This document shows positions 18,298 through 33,200 of a DNA stretch of 64,000 bases, piece by piece (the stretch's first letter is position 1; the number at the start of each line of letters is the position of its first letter). The stretch comes from Arcuatula senhousia (Eukaryota; Mollusca; Bivalvia; Mytilida; Mytilidae): the NCBI GenBank assembly GCA_963971305.1, contig OZ020303.1, positions 38,738,106 through 38,802,105 of the forward strand. The letters run 5' to 3'. The translations under genes were made by a program, and so were the position numbers. A model generated the notes under the pieces. The model had not been told where the DNA came from. It saw only the letters and a program-made list of their open reading frames with translations, and ran no database searches.

Positions 18298-21200
18298 GTG
18301 AGTGACTTTAATCTGGTCCAAAATGCAAATCACCAGGCCAGTGCCATTGAATGCAGGCTGGTGCAGTGCTGGCTGTTTTGCATTGTGGATTTAACATTGC
18401 TTTTTGTGGTTTGTGTATTCCAAATCTCATTATATGCAAGCATAGCAGATCTCTTAATTATACACATTCTGCTAATTGTCACATGAATGAAAAGAAAACG
18501 AAAAATCCTTTCTGCCAGAAGTCATCCACTAATACGGATTTTGGTAATTTTTGAAAAATCTGCATATGCAGAAATAATAGCACATCATCCCATTTTCCCC
18601 TAATTTGTTTCATCTATGCAAGCTTTAAAGGCCGTTCATTTTCATATTAAAAGCGTTTTTCTGCGCATGCAGAAAATTTCAAAAACTTTTGAATGTTTCT
18701 GAACAGAACAATTTTTCTTCTATCCTATTTTGAGTCCCATGCAAATTGTAAGACTTTCTACAATAAAGAGCTCGCTACTCTGGCATAATATGAGGCAGGT
18801 TAAACCTGTGACGCTCCGAAGTTACAATTGATCTTATTCTTTTTTTTTTGTGTTCGAAAATAAAAACAGACTAACTTTTCTTGTGGGTAATGCTTGTGTT
18901 TTAATGAGGTCTAAATTAAAAAAAAAAAAAAGCGTTAAAAAGATGCCAAAAGTTCGGGAAAATAAGCGTGCTAAACTGGACGTTGAAGGAAAATTCAGCT
19001 CATAGTACAACTAAAATATTGAGATTTCTACCATTATCGCTCCCTTCAGGAGCGTATTACAAGTCTTCTGCAAAACTTTCTACATTAACTAGCTGGCTAA
19101 TTGCATATGTAGTTTCATCTCATCCCATGGAATTTATTTTTTTCTTATTTATGAGTCTATGCCAGCTTTTAACAGGTTGGACATTAAATAATTTGAAAAA
19201 GACAAATATCTTAAATAGGTAGGACACAGGACTCAAGCTACTTAAGAAAAATAGGGAGAAGTGACTTCTCTTTCAGACTGGTATTAGGGAGAAGTGGGGA
19301 GGGACAGGGAGAAGTGACCGACGGACAAATCCGGTAAAAATGCCTTGGGTCTGGTAAAAAAATGTAAATTTCCAGACCAAATGTCCGATGTTATTCCGAT
19401 GGACGACTGCCGATTTTTGACTTCAAGTCTTATCTTTAGTTTAAAAATATTAATAAAATAAGCTTCTCATCTCAATTTAAAATGCCTTCAAATCATTTTA
19501 GAAGATTATTTATTGAAAGATGGTGAATATTAATGGAGGATTACATTGGATTATATTTTGATCATAGTGATTGAACTATTTCTGGAAATACAGCAAAAGA
19601 GGCGTTTTGTTCCCTGTCAATTTCTTCTTCATGATGTAAACATGCAAACAAGATGCACCATTGGGCGAGATCGTAAGGCGTCTTGACCTGGCTTTTGATG
19701 GAGAATCAGGGCGAAGTTGTCGACGCCAGGGCGATCGACTTCTTCGCCCATTTCGCCTGGTAGCGTGAGCCCTGGGACATATCCCACCAAATGGGGAGTA
19801 GTTAACAAAATGAGCTTTTGAAATGACTTCAAAGTAATTTGTGTAAGTGACAAAGTTTTTGCATACAGGAATTTTTAATCTCATTTATTTAGCAAACTTG
19901 TTTGGTGAGCTCACTTAATATATTTTTTACAGTCATTAATCTTTTAATGACTTTTAAATATATTGTATCTGTTGTATACACTGATTATTTTCACATTTAA
20001 TACAATTTTTAACGAGTATTTTCATTTTGTTAGCTTGACAAATAATTTTTACTTTCTGATTATAATTACATAGAAATATTATTTTTTTCCATTTCTAGAA
20101 CAACCAACATTTTCTAGGGATTTTTCCTCTGGTTTCTTGATTGGAGAAGTTCTTAATAAGAATGGATTGCAGGATGATTTTGACCAGTTCTCCCAAAATA
20201 AGTAAGTGAAAATGAACTGATTTCTTTATTTACATCAAACAGATCAGGTATAATCCGTTTAACAGTTGTTTACCAATGCAAAATATTTTATTAAAAATCA
20301 AAGGATTTGTTTATGCAAAACATAATTACATGGAAGATAATTAAAAAAAAGAATACATAACTTGTCTAAATATCCTAACTTGCGTAACTTAAAATCTTTT
20401 CCATAGACCTTAATATTAGATTTCTACTGATTTCACAACTGAGTACAACTGCATTAAATAAAAAGCTTCATAGGTAACATTTCTTTAAATATAATCGGAT
20501 TGTCTCATCATTTGATTAAATTAAATCTTCTTGAATAGATACCCTGATGTCTTAAAAGCCCTGTCAATGCATTCACAATAGAAGGTCAGTTTTGAGGACA
20601 GAACACTCTTCTTTTTTAAAAAAAATCTTTAAATGTAATAATACTACACAAATTAATTTTATAACTATATTTTCTTTATATAGAACTTCAGATTCAAAAC
20701 TCAACAACTTCACACGAATTGAACCAGTTTTGCATCTTCTTGGTATCCCTTTTGATACAAATGTGGCCAGGGATATCATGACAGAGAAACATGGAACGGC
20801 CACCAGATTAATGTATCAACTCTACATAGCCGTTCAAAACAAAAAGAAGGCTAATTTAACAGGTGTTGCTATGGAAACAATGAGACCAGCTGCCCCTGCA
20901 AAGCTTAATGCTGTAGAAAGTGGTATTTATAAAGAGGTTAGTCTGGCCTGTAGTTCCTACAAAATACCAGTTTTATTTTTACAAAATTATTACATGTACA
21001 TGTGTAGTTATATTGTAGTATAGAAGAGAAGCTTCAAGTTTCAATAAATAACATTTATACCAAAATCATTTTTAAATTCAGTGTTCTACAGCAGAATAAC
21101 TAAACAAACACAATTAATCTCAAAATGTCAAATAAAAACAGACAAAACAGGATATTACATACCAAAGAAATGCAATTCTATAGTTCTGAAAAAAAAAATG

Positions 21201-24200
21201 AAGATTAAATATTGAGTTATGGACTGCAACTGACATGCCATTATGAACTCATGACTGACAATTAAATCTTTTGTTTTTTAGAGATTGAAACATGCAACAC
21301 CAAGGCAGACAGATTTAAATTTAAATGATGTCATCTCCAGATTCCATGACAAACAAATTGAAATGGAGAAAACTGCATTCAAAGAAAGATTCGTTGAACA
21401 AGAACGAATTAGAGAACAGCAACAAGAACACAGACAAAAACTGTTAGAAAGGTCAAAGTTCATGAGGGATAAACAGAGTGAAATTGTTGCGAAAATTCAG
21501 TAAGTATTAATGTTTTAATATCATCACTTAAATTACAGACTGAAAATGAGAGAATAGAAATGAAATCAATTTTCAATTTAGATACTCTATATGTTTGAAA
21601 GTGTTGGAAAGGAAAAGGATTTGTGCTTTCTAACTATAAAACTCACTTGTAACCTTAAACAATTGCCTTTCCTCAATAGGCTAGTTTAAATTTTAAGTTA
21701 TATAAACTTAATATGAAGGAACAAAATCTAAAGTATATTTTTTTCTGCAAAAGAAGTTGATAACATGCATATATTTCTTTTCAGAGCTGCAACCGTACAT
21801 ATTCCAAAACCACCACCAGAAAAAACAGCTAAAGCTATACAGAGGAGAAGAGATCAAAGGAAAAAGAGAGAAGCAGAGGTATAATCTTGATATTTTACAT
21901 TTCTGTTTGAAAATAAATGAAACAAAGTCATATTCAAACAAACAAAGGCTATTTAAGAAAAGAAGCCAGACACATAAAAACAAGAACACATGACATGTAT
22001 GCTGTAAATTTTATAAAGGGAACAAATAATTTAATGTTTTTCAATATTTTAAATTGCAAGTACTTGTTTTGTAGGAAACAGTTGATGCAATATCAGCTTT
22101 TGAAGAGAAGATGAAGATGGTTTTACCTCCCTCAGAAGATAGGTATGTAGTCATCATCTTTACGAAATGACACATTATTATTGGCGGAAAATGTGCTTAC
22201 TTGCCAGCTTTCATAGAATTGGATTTATAAAGCCTATTGTAAAAGGTGAATCTGCATTAGTTTAAATTTTATGTTTTATGTTTTTGAAACGCATTGAGAA
22301 GGTTGAATTTTTATGAAATGTCACTTTTTGCTAATATAGCAACAACCTTTTCCTTCACACTTTTGTCTGTTTGATTTTGTAATGCTGAAGGACAACCAAG
22401 ATGAGATTTGGTCAGAATTATCATATAATTTTGAGGTATTTTGATAGAATTCTTTTGTTGAGATTTTATGATACAGAGGATATGTGGGGATTTTTCTTTG
22501 TTTAGGTACCACTGACACTGTTAAAACATTTTTTTTTAAAAAGCTCAAATTTTATACAATAAGGCCAACACTAATAAATAAAAACCTCTCCATTGAAACT
22601 TAAGAAAAACAAAACATTGTTATGTTTTTTATTCATATTTTTTCCATCTTCTTAGCGCTGATATTGATATGAAATACATCATGTCGAGGGGAGAGGAGGA
22701 AAATATGATGGACCAAGTAGAACTGATCAAACCGGCCTCAAATGATGATTATATTGGGAAAATCAGAAAGAGGCTGCAAGAAGATGCCTCTGCTCGTGCT
22801 GAGCGTGAAAAGAGGAGGAGGAAAGTCCTAGTAGATCAGATGAAGGCTCATGAAGCTCAAGAGGTAACAACATTGGGCGTGTTTGGTTTCACAACCCAGG
22901 GCTCCCTGGGTAGATTTTTGTCATAAGTGTAAAAATAAAACAGAACGGGGTTTTCATTAGAAATCATACATTCGGAACACTTTCTCCAACCCCGTTCTAC
23001 CCCAAGTTTACGTTTTTTTCGTCCCTAGGGCACCCTAGATTTGACAACGGAACGCAAGCATTATGTTGAATTTTAGATATAATAGGGTTAAAAGGGAGAA
23101 ATAGTAGATTTTTTGTAGGTTATTTAAAGCTGTTAAGGTTAGGGTGCAGTTTGTGTTCAAACCTTTATTTTAATGGTGCTACAGCCTACATGATTAAATA
23201 GTTGTAGTTTTTTTTTAAATATATCATGGGAGAAAACTGTATCTTGTTTCATTTTAGTGTTAAGAAGAATAATAGTTTATCTGCAATAACTTTAATTCTT
23301 TATACATATCAATACACTATATTTTTATGACTATCATAAATTATTTTTTCTTAAAAAAATATGTTGAATTGATTTACAGGAGGCTAGAAGAGAAGAAATG
23401 TTAGTTAATAGGCTGATGAGGCAGTCACAGCAGGAACGTAGAATAGCCGTTCAGTTATTACAAGCAAGACATGAGAAGGAGGTCATCAGGAAAAACAGAA
23501 TAACCAGAGAACAGCAGTATGAGAAGGCTAGACTCAAAGATTTTGAGGATGCTTTGAACAGAGAAGCAGTAAGTGACTTAAGATGTTCAATATTGTGACT
23601 TTTTTTAGTCTTGTTTATAGTTAACGTATACAGTCAGTTACAATTAAACATGCCATAAGAACTGTTATATATAATAACCTCAACAACAAAAAATTGCTGT
23701 ACATGTGTGTACCATCATACATACTGCAAACAGTTTGGTAATATGTTTGGCAAAGTTTTTTGTTAATTATAACTTACTTAAATGAAAAACTGTAATCATA
23801 GAGCTTTAAAAGTTTAATACAATTATCCACCTTATGACTCAAATTTTAAAATATCATTAATGAGCTTAAAGGTTGGAAGGGGGAGTAAATTGCTAACAAT
23901 CTTGTATATTTTTATTTAACAATAGGAGTTAGCAAGATTAGCCAAAGAAGAATATGCTGAGCAGACAAAGAAGGATCAGGAGCTACACGATAAAATAGCT
24001 GCTGAAAGAGCTGAAGACCGCTACAGAAAACATTACGACATGTGTAATGAAGTTGTCAACCAAATCACTGATTTCTCATGTAAAGTCGCTGAATACAGAG
24101 AATTAACCAACAAGTAAGAATTTTAATAATGAGATAAGAATACAAAGTTTGGTTCAAAAACTTTATACATTAATGTAAGTTTAATGCTTAAATTTAATGA

Positions 24201-27200
24201 TTTTTCTATTTCCTGATATTTTATTGGTGTACAATATTTGATAGAATATTGTTTGGTTAGAGTTGTAGTTCTAGGTGCTATTTACTCCTAAGAGTGTTAA
24301 TGCTACTATTAATGCACATTTTTAAAGGGGAAATTGCAGATTCTTAGCACTTTTCAGGGTTGAATTGTATACTAAAAGTGTATACACAATGGGGAGATAA
24401 TCCATTATTTTTAATCCTGAAAATTCCTAATTCTAATAAACTTTGTGCTAGACTACTGTGGTTTCATTATTATTCGTGGGGTGTCAATTTTCGTGGTTTT
24501 GTGGGTGGCCTTTACCCACGAAAATTGATGCCCCACGAATAGGAAATTTAATATTGATTTGTATGCTGCAGTCTTCAAAACCACAAATTTAAGAATCTAC
24601 AAACTAATGCTTTATTATCAAACCACGAAAATTGGTACCCACGAAAATAAATTAATCCACAGTATTTATCTTTTGCATTTTATTGCAAGACATTAAGTTT
24701 TATATTTGATTTTCACTAACCTGTATTTAAAAAGACATTGCTAATTATCAGGGGATTGGCAGGGATTAGCTTATCTATATTAATAAGCTCAGTTGTTGAT
24801 TTTGAAGTTCAACACAAATAATTTTTGCCTTGCTTTTTCAGTTTGTTACCAGCCAAATTGATGAGAGAATGGACCGTCCTTTTTACAGAGGGTAAACCTT
24901 TGTTTGAACCTGCTCCACCAGTAGAAAGCACAGAGCCAACACCAGAACAAATATTAGAACAAGAAAGACAAAATCTGTTGGATGAAACTGATTTTATGGA
25001 ATATAAGGTCAGTTTGATTTTGTAATTTGTATATATTTATTGCTACAAAATATTGTTTATATTTTTCATTTCAATATACAAGCTTCCTTCTAAAAACCCA
25101 AACAAAAAGTATCAAAAACCTGACAGAATTTTAATAAACTTTGGATTCATTTAATTTTTGTGAGTACCAATTTTTCATGGTTTGATGTAAAAGGATCAGT
25201 TTATGGATTCATATATGATAGAAAAAAGAAGAATTATTTTATCTTATTAGACATTTTATATACTTTTCATTTTCTCTGTATCAGCTTGTCCTAAGGACTG
25301 TTATACAACTATTTATTTAGAACTTTATTTTTTGTAATGTTATTTTTATGTATTTCTTTTGCAGAATTTTGATGGAGAGTGGTTGCCACCAGAAGGAAGT
25401 GAAACTGTCAAACTACCCAGAGACAATCCCATTGTGGGGCACATTGTACAGAGATTGTTCAACCTAGTCCATCCTCCATCTGTATGTATATTGTATCTTT
25501 AGATAATACATGTAATGAGATGTAGAATAAACAAACATGATATGATTATCCATACAAAGAACAACAATTCTAAAATATGCAAAGGAAAGCAGCCATCAGC
25601 TTTAAGTGTAGACAAATAATCACTGTTTGTCATTTGTATATCTTGTTTTAGTTTAAAAAAAAAATTAAGGAATAAATAATTAAGTTACAATTATTTATAT
25701 TTTATTCTTATTTAGAAGATTTTAAGAAAAGCTAAAGATTATCTTGTCTTGGATCCTAAGAAATGTTTTTTGATCATTTTTTTAGCTTATACAATGTAAT
25801 ATTTATATGGTGTCAAAACAATTTTAAATAATGGTTCATTTGAGTCTGGAGTCTAATGATAATCTTTTATTTTGTAGACCCCTCCACCACCACCAGAGTT
25901 CCCTCCCTTCCCAATCAAAGCTTGTGTATTGGGTAAAGTCTTCAGTGGGAAATCTACAGCACTTCAAAAATTGGCTAATGGTATGTAAATGTCTGTTAAT
26001 ACAGAAATATTTTGGATGACTTTTTTGCTTGTTTATATTATAGGAAAAAGTTATCAGCAAAACTAAATCCCATGCTTTAAGTTTTAAAGAACTCTTTTTC
26101 GAATGGTCTTTGGTGCAAATCAGTTATGTAATAAAAAATAAATAAAAATACTGTAGTGAAAATAAATGATAATGATATTGTCATTATCTTAAGTTACTTT
26201 CTTGTGCATATTTTAGCAGATGTTAATATTAATGTTGGCCAACCAGCTTGAAATTTTGATAAAAGAAATGTTCTAGAAGCTAAGGAAATTAAATACATTT
26301 CAATTATGTATTTTCAAATGAAAATGAGACACCTAATGTGAAAAGCAGGTTTACTCATAGCAAAATTGAAATGAATATTTTTATTATTAGAGAGAAGAGT
26401 ACAAATCCTGTGTGTTGATGATCTTGTAAATGCTGCAATAGAAGCTCATAAGAATGGGGAAACTGTTCCAGTTCAGGTAATTTAAGAAAACTGCAAACAG
26501 GTCTGACTATATCGGGAGTTAGATGTTGTGTCATACCTATATAGGTCTGTCGCTACATGATAATGAATGTCCAGAATGAATGTAGATGTTAAGGAGACTT
26601 AGAAAAATGAGGAGATGTGGAATAATAAGGAGATCGGATAAAGAGATGTGTTGAATAAAGAGATGTGGAATAAAGAGATAAGAAGATATTGAATAAGTGT
26701 ACATAACACAACCTACTTAAATTAGCAGCAAATTTTGAAAAGAAATGCTCATGCTGCAGAACCCTTTTTCCATTTTTTTGGATTGCATATGAAATGGGTA
26801 GAATCTTGCTATTTGAAAAATAAAAAAAAGATATTTGTATGTTTTTTTTAATAATTTCTGTTAAAAATTAGTTTTTAAGAATTATTTTTATGATCATTAT
26901 TTCATGGTTTTTTTTCAGCCTGAAACCACAGAACCTATGAATGAAAATGTTCCAGCAGGTATTTATGCTATACTATCTTCTTTCCTATAAAAAGACACAA
27001 AAATTATTTGTAAAGAGAGTTTACAAAACAAATGTAAGATTGGTCTCTGTCACATCCAACTATCTGAATTCAATTTTAAAATGTATTAGTAAAACTATCA
27101 ATTTAGGGCCATTCCATTAAAATTGATATGGAGAGAGGAACATTATTTTATTATTATTCTGTAAGTTGAGGGTATTGATCTTGTGTATATTTTGCACTGC

Positions 27201-30200
27201 ACAAAAGAACACAAATTAGGATCTATTGGTGGTTCCCATATGAAAATATGATGTTTTACCACCTCCATATTAATATAAATGGAATAGCCCTTTTTAGTTA
27301 TCAGTTTTATTGTAAGTGTTTCAACCTTTTGATTTACTTATTTCCCCATTCCTGATACTCAGAATCTGCTACCAATTTGTTTCTATCCCATGCTGTACAC
27401 AGGCAATTTTGCTAACGTTAATTTAACAATAAAAATTAATGTTAAATTAGTGTTAATGGAGCTTCCATTGTTAATTTGACATTTAAGTTTAACATTTGAC
27501 GTCATATTACTCAACAGCAAAATTAACGTTAAAAAGTTTAACACTAAATTTACGTTAATGTTTAACATTATATTAGTGTTACATTATTGTTAAATAAGTG
27601 TTAATCGAGCTTAACATTAATTTAATGTTAAGACAAATTGCCTGTGTAACTTAATAAATTCTGCACATATAATGGTGACAACAATAAAAAGCTAGTTTAT
27701 TTATAATACTTTCCTTCATTAATCATTCATTCATATTAACCCTTGCCGTGCTGTGTTGTTTTACTTGGTTCTAGTGCTCACTGCTGCATTGTTTTGGTTA
27801 AAAACAACAAATTACCACTATATAACTTCAAACAGTTGTAGAAATAAAACCAAAAAACATATAACTTTGTCATAAATGTACTTCCATATGAATTATCAAA
27901 GCTTCAAAATTATATAACCAACAACACAATATGGTTTCCATGGTAACCAAGTCATTCGTGTTTTCCCGTAAAAAACATTTTTTGTAGCGTTTCTTTCATT
28001 TATTGTTTTTTTAAACAAATAAATTGTAGAATAAATGAAATGATTTGATAATTTAGGAATAAAAAGTGTCAAATGAACCAATTTCTCTCAAAATATTTAC
28101 TAATAAGCCTTTAAGATAAAAATTATACATTGTATAAAGGATACTATTATTTTGTTAAAAATAACAATTTTTGTAAACAAATAAATGTATGAAGTGAGCT
28201 TTGGACACCTGACTTAAACTAATGTGAACAATACTTGAAACATGTAAGTACATTTTCAATTAAATAACAGTTGTAAACATACATGTATATATCATTTCTG
28301 TTAATATAACATCAAAACAAATATTGCAGTTGATACAAGAATGTACATAGTATAGAAATCATTCTTCTTCATTTGCTATTTCCAGCGCGTGTATGCCAGG
28401 ATATATTCCTGTTTTGTGTGGTACAGTTCAAAACATAACAAGGAACAATGCATAATATTACTTCACATTGATATGCACTCTCATGTCCAGGAATTTTACG
28501 CTTTTGTTCTACTGCAGACTAAATTTCTCGTTCAGCAGGGTTACACACAAAACATTGTCTCGAAACAGTGCGTCCATTTGGTGATATTTTATGGGGAAAA
28601 TGCCTTCCAGAAAGTCTTTAAAGTTGAAGAGAGGATCATGCATTCAGCCACTTTTATATTTATGTCTTTACACTCAATCAACAGACGGATAAGTTTTCTT
28701 CAGAAAATTCTTTGGAGCATCAGTGTTCCTTCGTTAACATTTTCCTTGTAAAGTATGTAGGCATTCAATGTTGCAAGGCTGCAAACGTGAAAAAATACTT
28801 TCTTTCACCACTTGAGTGTTTTTATCATCACCCTGCCATAAGATACCATTTCATCAGTCCTGGATATAGAAAATAAGAAAAATCAAATACTTTCATTATA
28901 AATACAAAAAAACATGTCAAAGAAATAAGTGTAAAAAATCAGACGCATCGTAATGCACACATGCTGCTTCATATATTGATGAATCAACAAATAACACAAT
29001 AATCCATGTTCTTTAGTACATGTATGTAATATAAGCAGGTATTTTTACATATGAATATGTCTTTGTAAAAATATATAATTACCAACCAATAAAGTCATTT
29101 TGAGCTAATAGAATGTGTTATTATTGAGAATGGAAAGCTTAAATAAATGTACATCATGTAAAAAGTTTCATGATGAAGTGACAACCTTAACCTACATGTG
29201 ATGCATATAGTTACATTTATGCAAAGACTGAAAAACTAACATTTCAACACCTCCTCTCAGCTTATTGTACTCTGTGACAAGTTTTGGATGATAAATCTCT
29301 TCCCCAATCATCAGGTTGGATCAGGTTTACCAATACCTGAAATCATATGTTAAAGGCAATCTTAAAGTATTTTTTTTAAAAGTCTAGTGTAGAAGTGAAA
29401 TTGCCAGCAAATTCATGGTACAATTGTTTTTTTGTCAATTGTAACTGTGTTATAACTTGGTCAACTCAGAATAAAGTAGCTTATATGTGTTTAAATCTTG
29501 AATTCCTGAGACAGAAATATAAGCATCGTACTATGTACATGTACGAATAAGAATATACTATGTTAATGTACAAATGTATATATGGTACATGAATTTGTGT
29601 GTGTATGTATTTTTTTTTATCAGAAGTTATCACAGTTTAAATAGTTACACTTACAAACATGTACATGTACTGTTTTTTTTAAAAGATTAATGAAAAAAAT
29701 GTACGTCAAAATATGAATTTTACTAACCAATAAATTCAGATGAAGAGACTGTGGTAAGCATCATAACAACTTTGCTATCATGGTATTTAGTTTACGCTAA
29801 GAATTCCAGAGTTTGCAACAACTGAAGTCTACTTTGCGAGGTACAGCAGCATCTTTTATAAGTTGAGGAATGCCTTTCTGATTAGATCGAACAGTTCCAG
29901 TTGTACCAACACCTAGTTCCCATAAGTCTTGAAATAGCTGAGGAGATGTGTAATAGTTTTCAAATACAGGATATGTCCTCGTCCATAAAAGCCTCTTAGT
30001 AAGTCCATGGTTAGGTCATAAGTTGATCTATTTTGACTTAATTGGTGGTGTGGAAGATTTCCCAGTATAAAGTCAAAAGCTAGAACAGTAGCCATTCGTT
30101 GCATCACAAATCATATAAGCCTGTCATGGTTGTAAACTCAAAAGGTTACTTGCCTCTCCATGGTACCGTTCCATCCAGTGCCAGCTGATGATATGGGTAA

Positions 30201-33200
30201 TAGGCATGTATGAAACTTGACACGATTTGCTTAAAGATGTCTCCAAGTTTGAACAATTGGGTTATAATTGGCAAGTCCACGGGGTATATAAAAGTTGTTG
30301 TCATTTAGATGGAGGAAAGTTAAAATCAGTAAAAATCTATCTCTTGCCATACAGTATCCAAAGAATGGTGTACCAATAGTCTGTGACATCAATCTGGGAA
30401 ACCAGTCCCATAGCTAGAATCAGGACAATGAAAACTCTTATTTCATTTTACAGTTGTGTTTACCCATTTTCTTAATCTTTACTTCAAAGATAATTGACCG
30501 TCTACAGGATACTGCTCTGCGTATCTTTATGTTTCAACTGATATTTTCTCATAGGTGGATTCATCAATAAAGAGCTTGATATAATCCATGGATGAGTTCC
30601 GATCATTTACATCTTTCAGCATCCGAGCTTCAGTGTTGAAGTCTGACTGTAAAGAACACGTGGTAAAGAAGGGTGTTCCAGGTCTCCTAATTGCCACTCC
30701 TGATCTTCCTCGACGTCATTTTCAACAATCTCATCATTATCATTGTTTACTTCATTAACTTCGAACCTTTCAAATTCTTCCTCGGTATCATTATCATTAA
30801 ACAATTCTAAGAAATCTGTGTATCCTTCGAGATAATTTACTTCGGCAGCCATGTTGTTTCCAATGTAAATTATGAAACAGCGCCATCTATTTTCCGTATT
30901 TTGTTCTGCCGAATTTCATTCAAATTTAAGTATTAGAATTATTTTCTACTCAAATCTAACAACTATTTATTTAAATTATTTATTCGTTTTGTAAATGGGT
31001 ATAAAGATTTTTTCTAGACCGCGTAAATTAGCCAATTTTCTGAAGATTGGTGAAGCGTAAATATAGATTGCCGGCGCAAAATCGAAAGTAGAATTTTTCT
31101 CGATTTGGGGACTGATCTCGGTTTTATTTGACACTTTTCTAAATTTTACCAAGAATGAAAAGATTTTCATAAATATATTTCAGTAAAATATCGAATCAGT
31201 TGATCCGATTGTTTTAAATCAACGGGGATTTTCAATTACGAACCTCGGGTATTAATTTTTAGATCTAGGGAATTTCCAACACCACGTGACATAAAAATAT
31301 TTATAAAAAGACAATTATATATTTTGTTTATTTCTCACGTTGTTTCAAAAAAATTCACTGAAAAGTCAAGTAATAATAATGTTCTTGATTCCTATATGGA
31401 TTAAATTTCAACAAGACATGTCTTTCCTTCAAAATCCAGAACTTTCGTGACCATGTTCTATTTTTAGTACAAGCCCGGATATATCCGGGCTCAGCACTGA
31501 GCAATTGGAGGGTGGATCCCGGATATATCCGGGCTCAGCATGGCAAGGGTTAAAAACCTGACATTTTTATGAAATTGCTGTTTGTATAGCAAGTGTGGAT
31601 ATTGGTGTAATGGATATATATTTTTTACTGCTATAAACAAAAGTAAACTTTTAGCATGTTTGTATTCAGGTATTAGAATTGAAGTGCGAGCGCCAACAGG
31701 AGATAGCAGTTTGCTTTCTCCTCAAAGTTTTTGTTTTGGTAATTAGGATTGCTTGATGTTGTTAGATCTTCTATCATGAATGACCTGTTTCTTTTCTTAC
31801 AGTAGATAGTTTGAGTTTTCAAAAAGTCTGCAAAAAATCATTTTATATCAGTTATTTTTATCTTTAAGAAATGTGCATAGTTTTGAGTTTTAAAAAGAAT
31901 CAAAAAGTTTTACCGCTTGGTACTTTTTTCCTTTTTTGAATTAACATATAATATTTTCAAATACACTATTTTCTAAAATGTTCAGGAGCTTAATTAAATG
32001 TTAAACAGTCACAATAGCTTCTCCCATTTCTCCTCATAACATCAATTAGTGCCTCCCCCCCTCCCCCTTCAGCTTATTTTTTAATATTGATTGATTATTG
32101 ATAAAATGTATCAAATTGTAACATACATTATAAAAGTTAATGCATCAAAGATTTCAACAACGAGGGAACAAAATTGTTGATAGATGGTTAGGCAAGTGTT
32201 AGACAAGTTCTTTGAAGCATATTTGTCTTTGTTTTTATCTGTCTGCTGTTTTTTTTTTTTTTTTGTTAAAAAAGACCACTTACTTACTAGGTACAAGTTA
32301 AAAGACTTTTATACCTTTTGAGGTTGAATAATTATGCTGAAGGAAATGCAGCACTGAACAATCTAAATAATTGAAGTGTTTCTTTCGTAATTAATGCTTA
32401 TACAACATAGGTATTGTGTATATGTTTGAATGGAGGAATTATTTTGGAGTCCCTGTTCTAATTTCTTGTCAAATAGCTGAAAAGCTTATTCATGTCCACA
32501 TGCTTAGATCAGATTTGTTTTATACAGTTTACTTTAGGTACCTTTAAGTAGATCATATGCCAAATAAAATTATTTTATTCTCTCTTTTAAGCCTATCTGT
32601 ACAAATGGTTTTGTCTTTTTTTTTTATTTCTTTTTTTTTTTAAAGAAAATGCTGTTTGTTTTTGCTAGTATTTCTTAGTGTAAAACTCTGAATGTAGTAA
32701 GAATTTGTTTATATAAATGTTATAAAATTTAATAACTCATATTTAATCATAAATGTATTTTTATTTATTTATTTATTGTGTATTGTCATGCACTAAAAAA
32801 TCCTAAAGAAAATACAATGTAAGAGTAGCAAAGTAGCTGTTTCATTTTTGATACCTTCACTCAAGAGCCAAGCACAAAAACAAAAGTTCCACCAGTATTT
32901 CAAAAATAACTAAAAGAAAGCTTGCACTATGATTGACTGTGAATTAAAGCCCGAGCAAAGTAATATACATGTTTAAATAGCTAAAAAGATAACATAAAAA
33001 AATTCCTCAGTACAGTTTATACATATAATCATAGGTTAACGTTCATACATTAAATAATTTTTTGGTCATGTTATTAAAAATCAGTATTTGTACATTTTAG
33101 TTTTGTTAAGCAGACTGATTTACACATGCACAGCATCAGATTTTTGAAATATTTTAATTTTGCTTTGTTATAATTTGGGGTTTTTGTATTTCCACAGAAG

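Noticed and set aside
28389..28751. 120-codon plus-strand ORF
   Set aside because: It lies inside the piggyBac element, antisense to the transposase remnant; no domain seen.
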